A stretch of 64,000 nt of DNA from Candidatus Nitrotoga arctica (lineage in GTDB: Bacteria > Pseudomonadota > Gammaproteobacteria > Burkholderiales > Gallionellaceae). The notes under the pieces were generated by a model. That model saw only the letters and a program-made list of their open reading frames with translations. It made no database searches and was not told where the DNA came from. The stretch is taken from NCBI RefSeq assembly GCF_918378365.1, contig NZ_OU912926.1, forward strand, positions 1,612,001-1,676,000. The letters run 5' to 3'. A program made the translations under genes and the position numbers. Of this stretch, positions 63,055 through 64,000 are shown in pieces (the first letter of the stretch is position 1; each line of letters opens with the position of its first letter).

Positions 63055-63576
63055 TCAATAAGTTATTGCCTTCCACGCCCCTAATTTCTCATCAAAGGAA
63101 GTTGCAGCATTCGCTGGACTAGTTGAAGGCAGGCGAATATATTCGATATCTGAGGAGTTTTGAAGAAATGGTTGCACAAGTTTCATGTACAGACTTTCCG
63201 CTTTAGCTCCGTTAAAACACACCCTATGAATGTGCGGATGATTTTCAAAAAAGCTCGCAAAATCGTTTAGCATGATCGTGTCATGGTCTATATCAGAATC
63301 GAGACTGCTCTCCCGCCTGCATGACTTCAAAACGTCCCAGAGTGCAATTCTTGCCGCAATAATTGATGATGTTCTGGCTTCATAAGAATTTACGTCCTTG
63401 CCGCCAAGAATTTCCCTAATAATCTTCCAGAATACATTTCGTGGATGTGCATAATACTGCTGTGCGTGCAAGGAGGCCTTGCCTGGCATCGTGCCAAGGA
63501 TAAGGACGCTTGAATTATTTCTTTCGATTGGGGGAAAGCTATGAATGTGAGCTATTGGAGGATCTTCAATAATCAT
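63055..63576 (-). CDS. Hypoxanthine/uracil DNA glycosylase, UDG family 6
   Basis: A 173-residue DNA repair enzyme of the family that removes deaminated bases (hypoxanthine, some uracil). SVLILGTMPGKASLHAQQYY is near the N-terminus (residues about 17-36), then HPRNVFWKIIREIL, RIALWDVLKSCRRES, RVCFNGAKAE and the C-terminal LPSTSPANAATSF loop, all typical. ATG 63576 gives the usual family length. Earlier in-frame starts (63660, 63684) would add 28 to 36 residues that have no family match. No operon partners are visible. Confidence 0.85.
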   Translation of the reverse strand: MIIEDPPIAHIHSFPPIERNNSSVLILGTMPGKASLHAQQYYAHPRNVFWKIIREILGGKDVNSYEARTSSIIAARIALWDVLKSCRRESSLDSDIDHDTIMLNDFASFFENHPHIHRVCFNGAKAESLYMKLVQPFLQNSSDIEYIRLPSTSPANAATSFDEKLGAWKAITY

Positions 63577-63893
63577 TTGGTCGTTTGAAGCTTTCTTATT
63601 CCTATCAAAATAACATGGAGTTACTGATTTCCAGAAGAAGTTGTGTTTATTACAAGCCATCAATCTAAAAATTAATTTAACCAATCCTGTGATGCATACA
63701 TGAGTGCTATGCAGTTAATTTTATTAGGAGAAAATCAAGAGGATTCCTTATATCTTTAAGATAGCTCTAACCGTTTTTCTGGTTTCAATATTGTAAATAT
63801 AATATAAATGAATTTTATATGTAAACATAGAACTTGATAAGCTATCGAAGAAAACAGCACGGCTTATAAATCAACAAACTTAAGGAGTATCAC

Positions 63894-64000
63894 ATGGCAA
63901 TGGATGTTATCGACTACCAAATTTACGGATCAGAAATGCAATTCGTAGAGATCGAACTTGATCCTGAGGAATCCGCCGTAGGCGAAGCCAGTTCCATGAT
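63894..64000 (+). CDS. AIM24 family protein, N-terminal part
   Basis: A gene starts at ATG 63894, preceded by AAGGAG at a good distance, and runs off the window. The 35 residues visible include VIDYQIYGSEMQFVEIEL and ESAVGEAS, close to the start of AIM24/TIGR00266 proteins, whose beta-barrel-like fold is linked to mitochondrial and bacterial stress roles but has no settled function. The upstream 200 bp are AT-rich and contain TATAAT-like stretches (63793 onward) that may be its promoter. Confidence 0.75.
   Translation, partial: MAMDVIDYQIYGSEMQFVEIELDPEESAVGEASSM

Noticed and set aside
1..64000. tRNA, rRNA, CRISPR arrays and phage integrase sites
   Set aside because: No cloverleaf, rRNA or repeat-spacer pattern was recognised in the gaps; faint ones could be missed by eye.

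Overview
This window comes from a betaproteobacterial chromosome. The block dxr-rseP-bamA-skp-lpxD-fabZ-lpxA-lpxB-rnhB, the prfB gene with its recoding site, and lysS, recJ and a Do-type protease all fit Betaproteobacteria. Moderate base composition and gene content suggest a member of the Nitrosomonadales/Gallionellaceae, but the genus is a guess.

Layout. (1) 1-8511, plus strand: the envelope-biogenesis operon, from the 3' end of dxr to rnhB, with most genes touching or overlapping. (2) 8654-16173, plus strand: a carbohydrate-modification operon with a sulfotransferase, an SGNH-like protein plus MBOAT acyltransferase pair, a deacetylase-like protein, GT2 and GT4 glycosyltransferases and a TPR protein. 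(3) 16229-35407, minus strand: a large polysaccharide cluster. It contains a giant GT2-membrane-alkaline phosphatase superfamily fusion, several GT2 enzymes, NodB-type deacetylases (one intact, one truncated), a BioF2-like acyltransferase, two WbsX proteins, a GT4 enzyme, methyltransferases and a Wzm/Wzt ABC exporter. (4) 35693-39672, plus strand: a two-gene cassette with a secreted protein and a matrixin-type protease carrying three near-identical 768-bp FnIII-discoidin repeats. It runs against the surrounding genes and abuts a decayed gtrA. (5) 39984-48091, minus strand: a second glycan module. It has counterparts of the mycobacterial decaprenylphosphoryl-arabinose enzymes (HAD-UbiA, DprE1, DprE2, GtrA), a GT-C-like membrane protein, a methyltransferase and a UDP-galactopyranose mutase-like flavoprotein. 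(6) 48535-49390: a junction with a truncated methyltransferase and a decayed IS110-type transposase. (7) 49450-64000: housekeeping and signalling genes (lysS, prfB, a DUF4010 protein, recJ, a PAS histidine kinase with its regulator, a BCAM0308-like protein, a DegP/Q protease, a family-6 DNA glycosylase and the start of an AIM24 gene), with a few unknown exported proteins.

How it fits together. Regions 2, 3 and 5 can be read as a surface-glycan island between two conserved blocks. Glycosyltransferases build the chain; methyl, acetyl and possibly sulfate groups decorate it. Wzm/Wzt exports a lipid-linked glycan, and region 5 may supply a polyprenyl-phosphate pentose donor for periplasmic decoration. 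The island shows turnover: five decayed or truncated genes (GT2, deacetylase, gtrA, methyltransferase, IS110), a possible outer-membrane-barrel remnant, and the oppositely oriented protease cassette. The best candidates for unusual biology are the 1075-residue fusion, the repeat-bearing protease with its coupled partner, and the polyprenyl-phosphate-pentose module.
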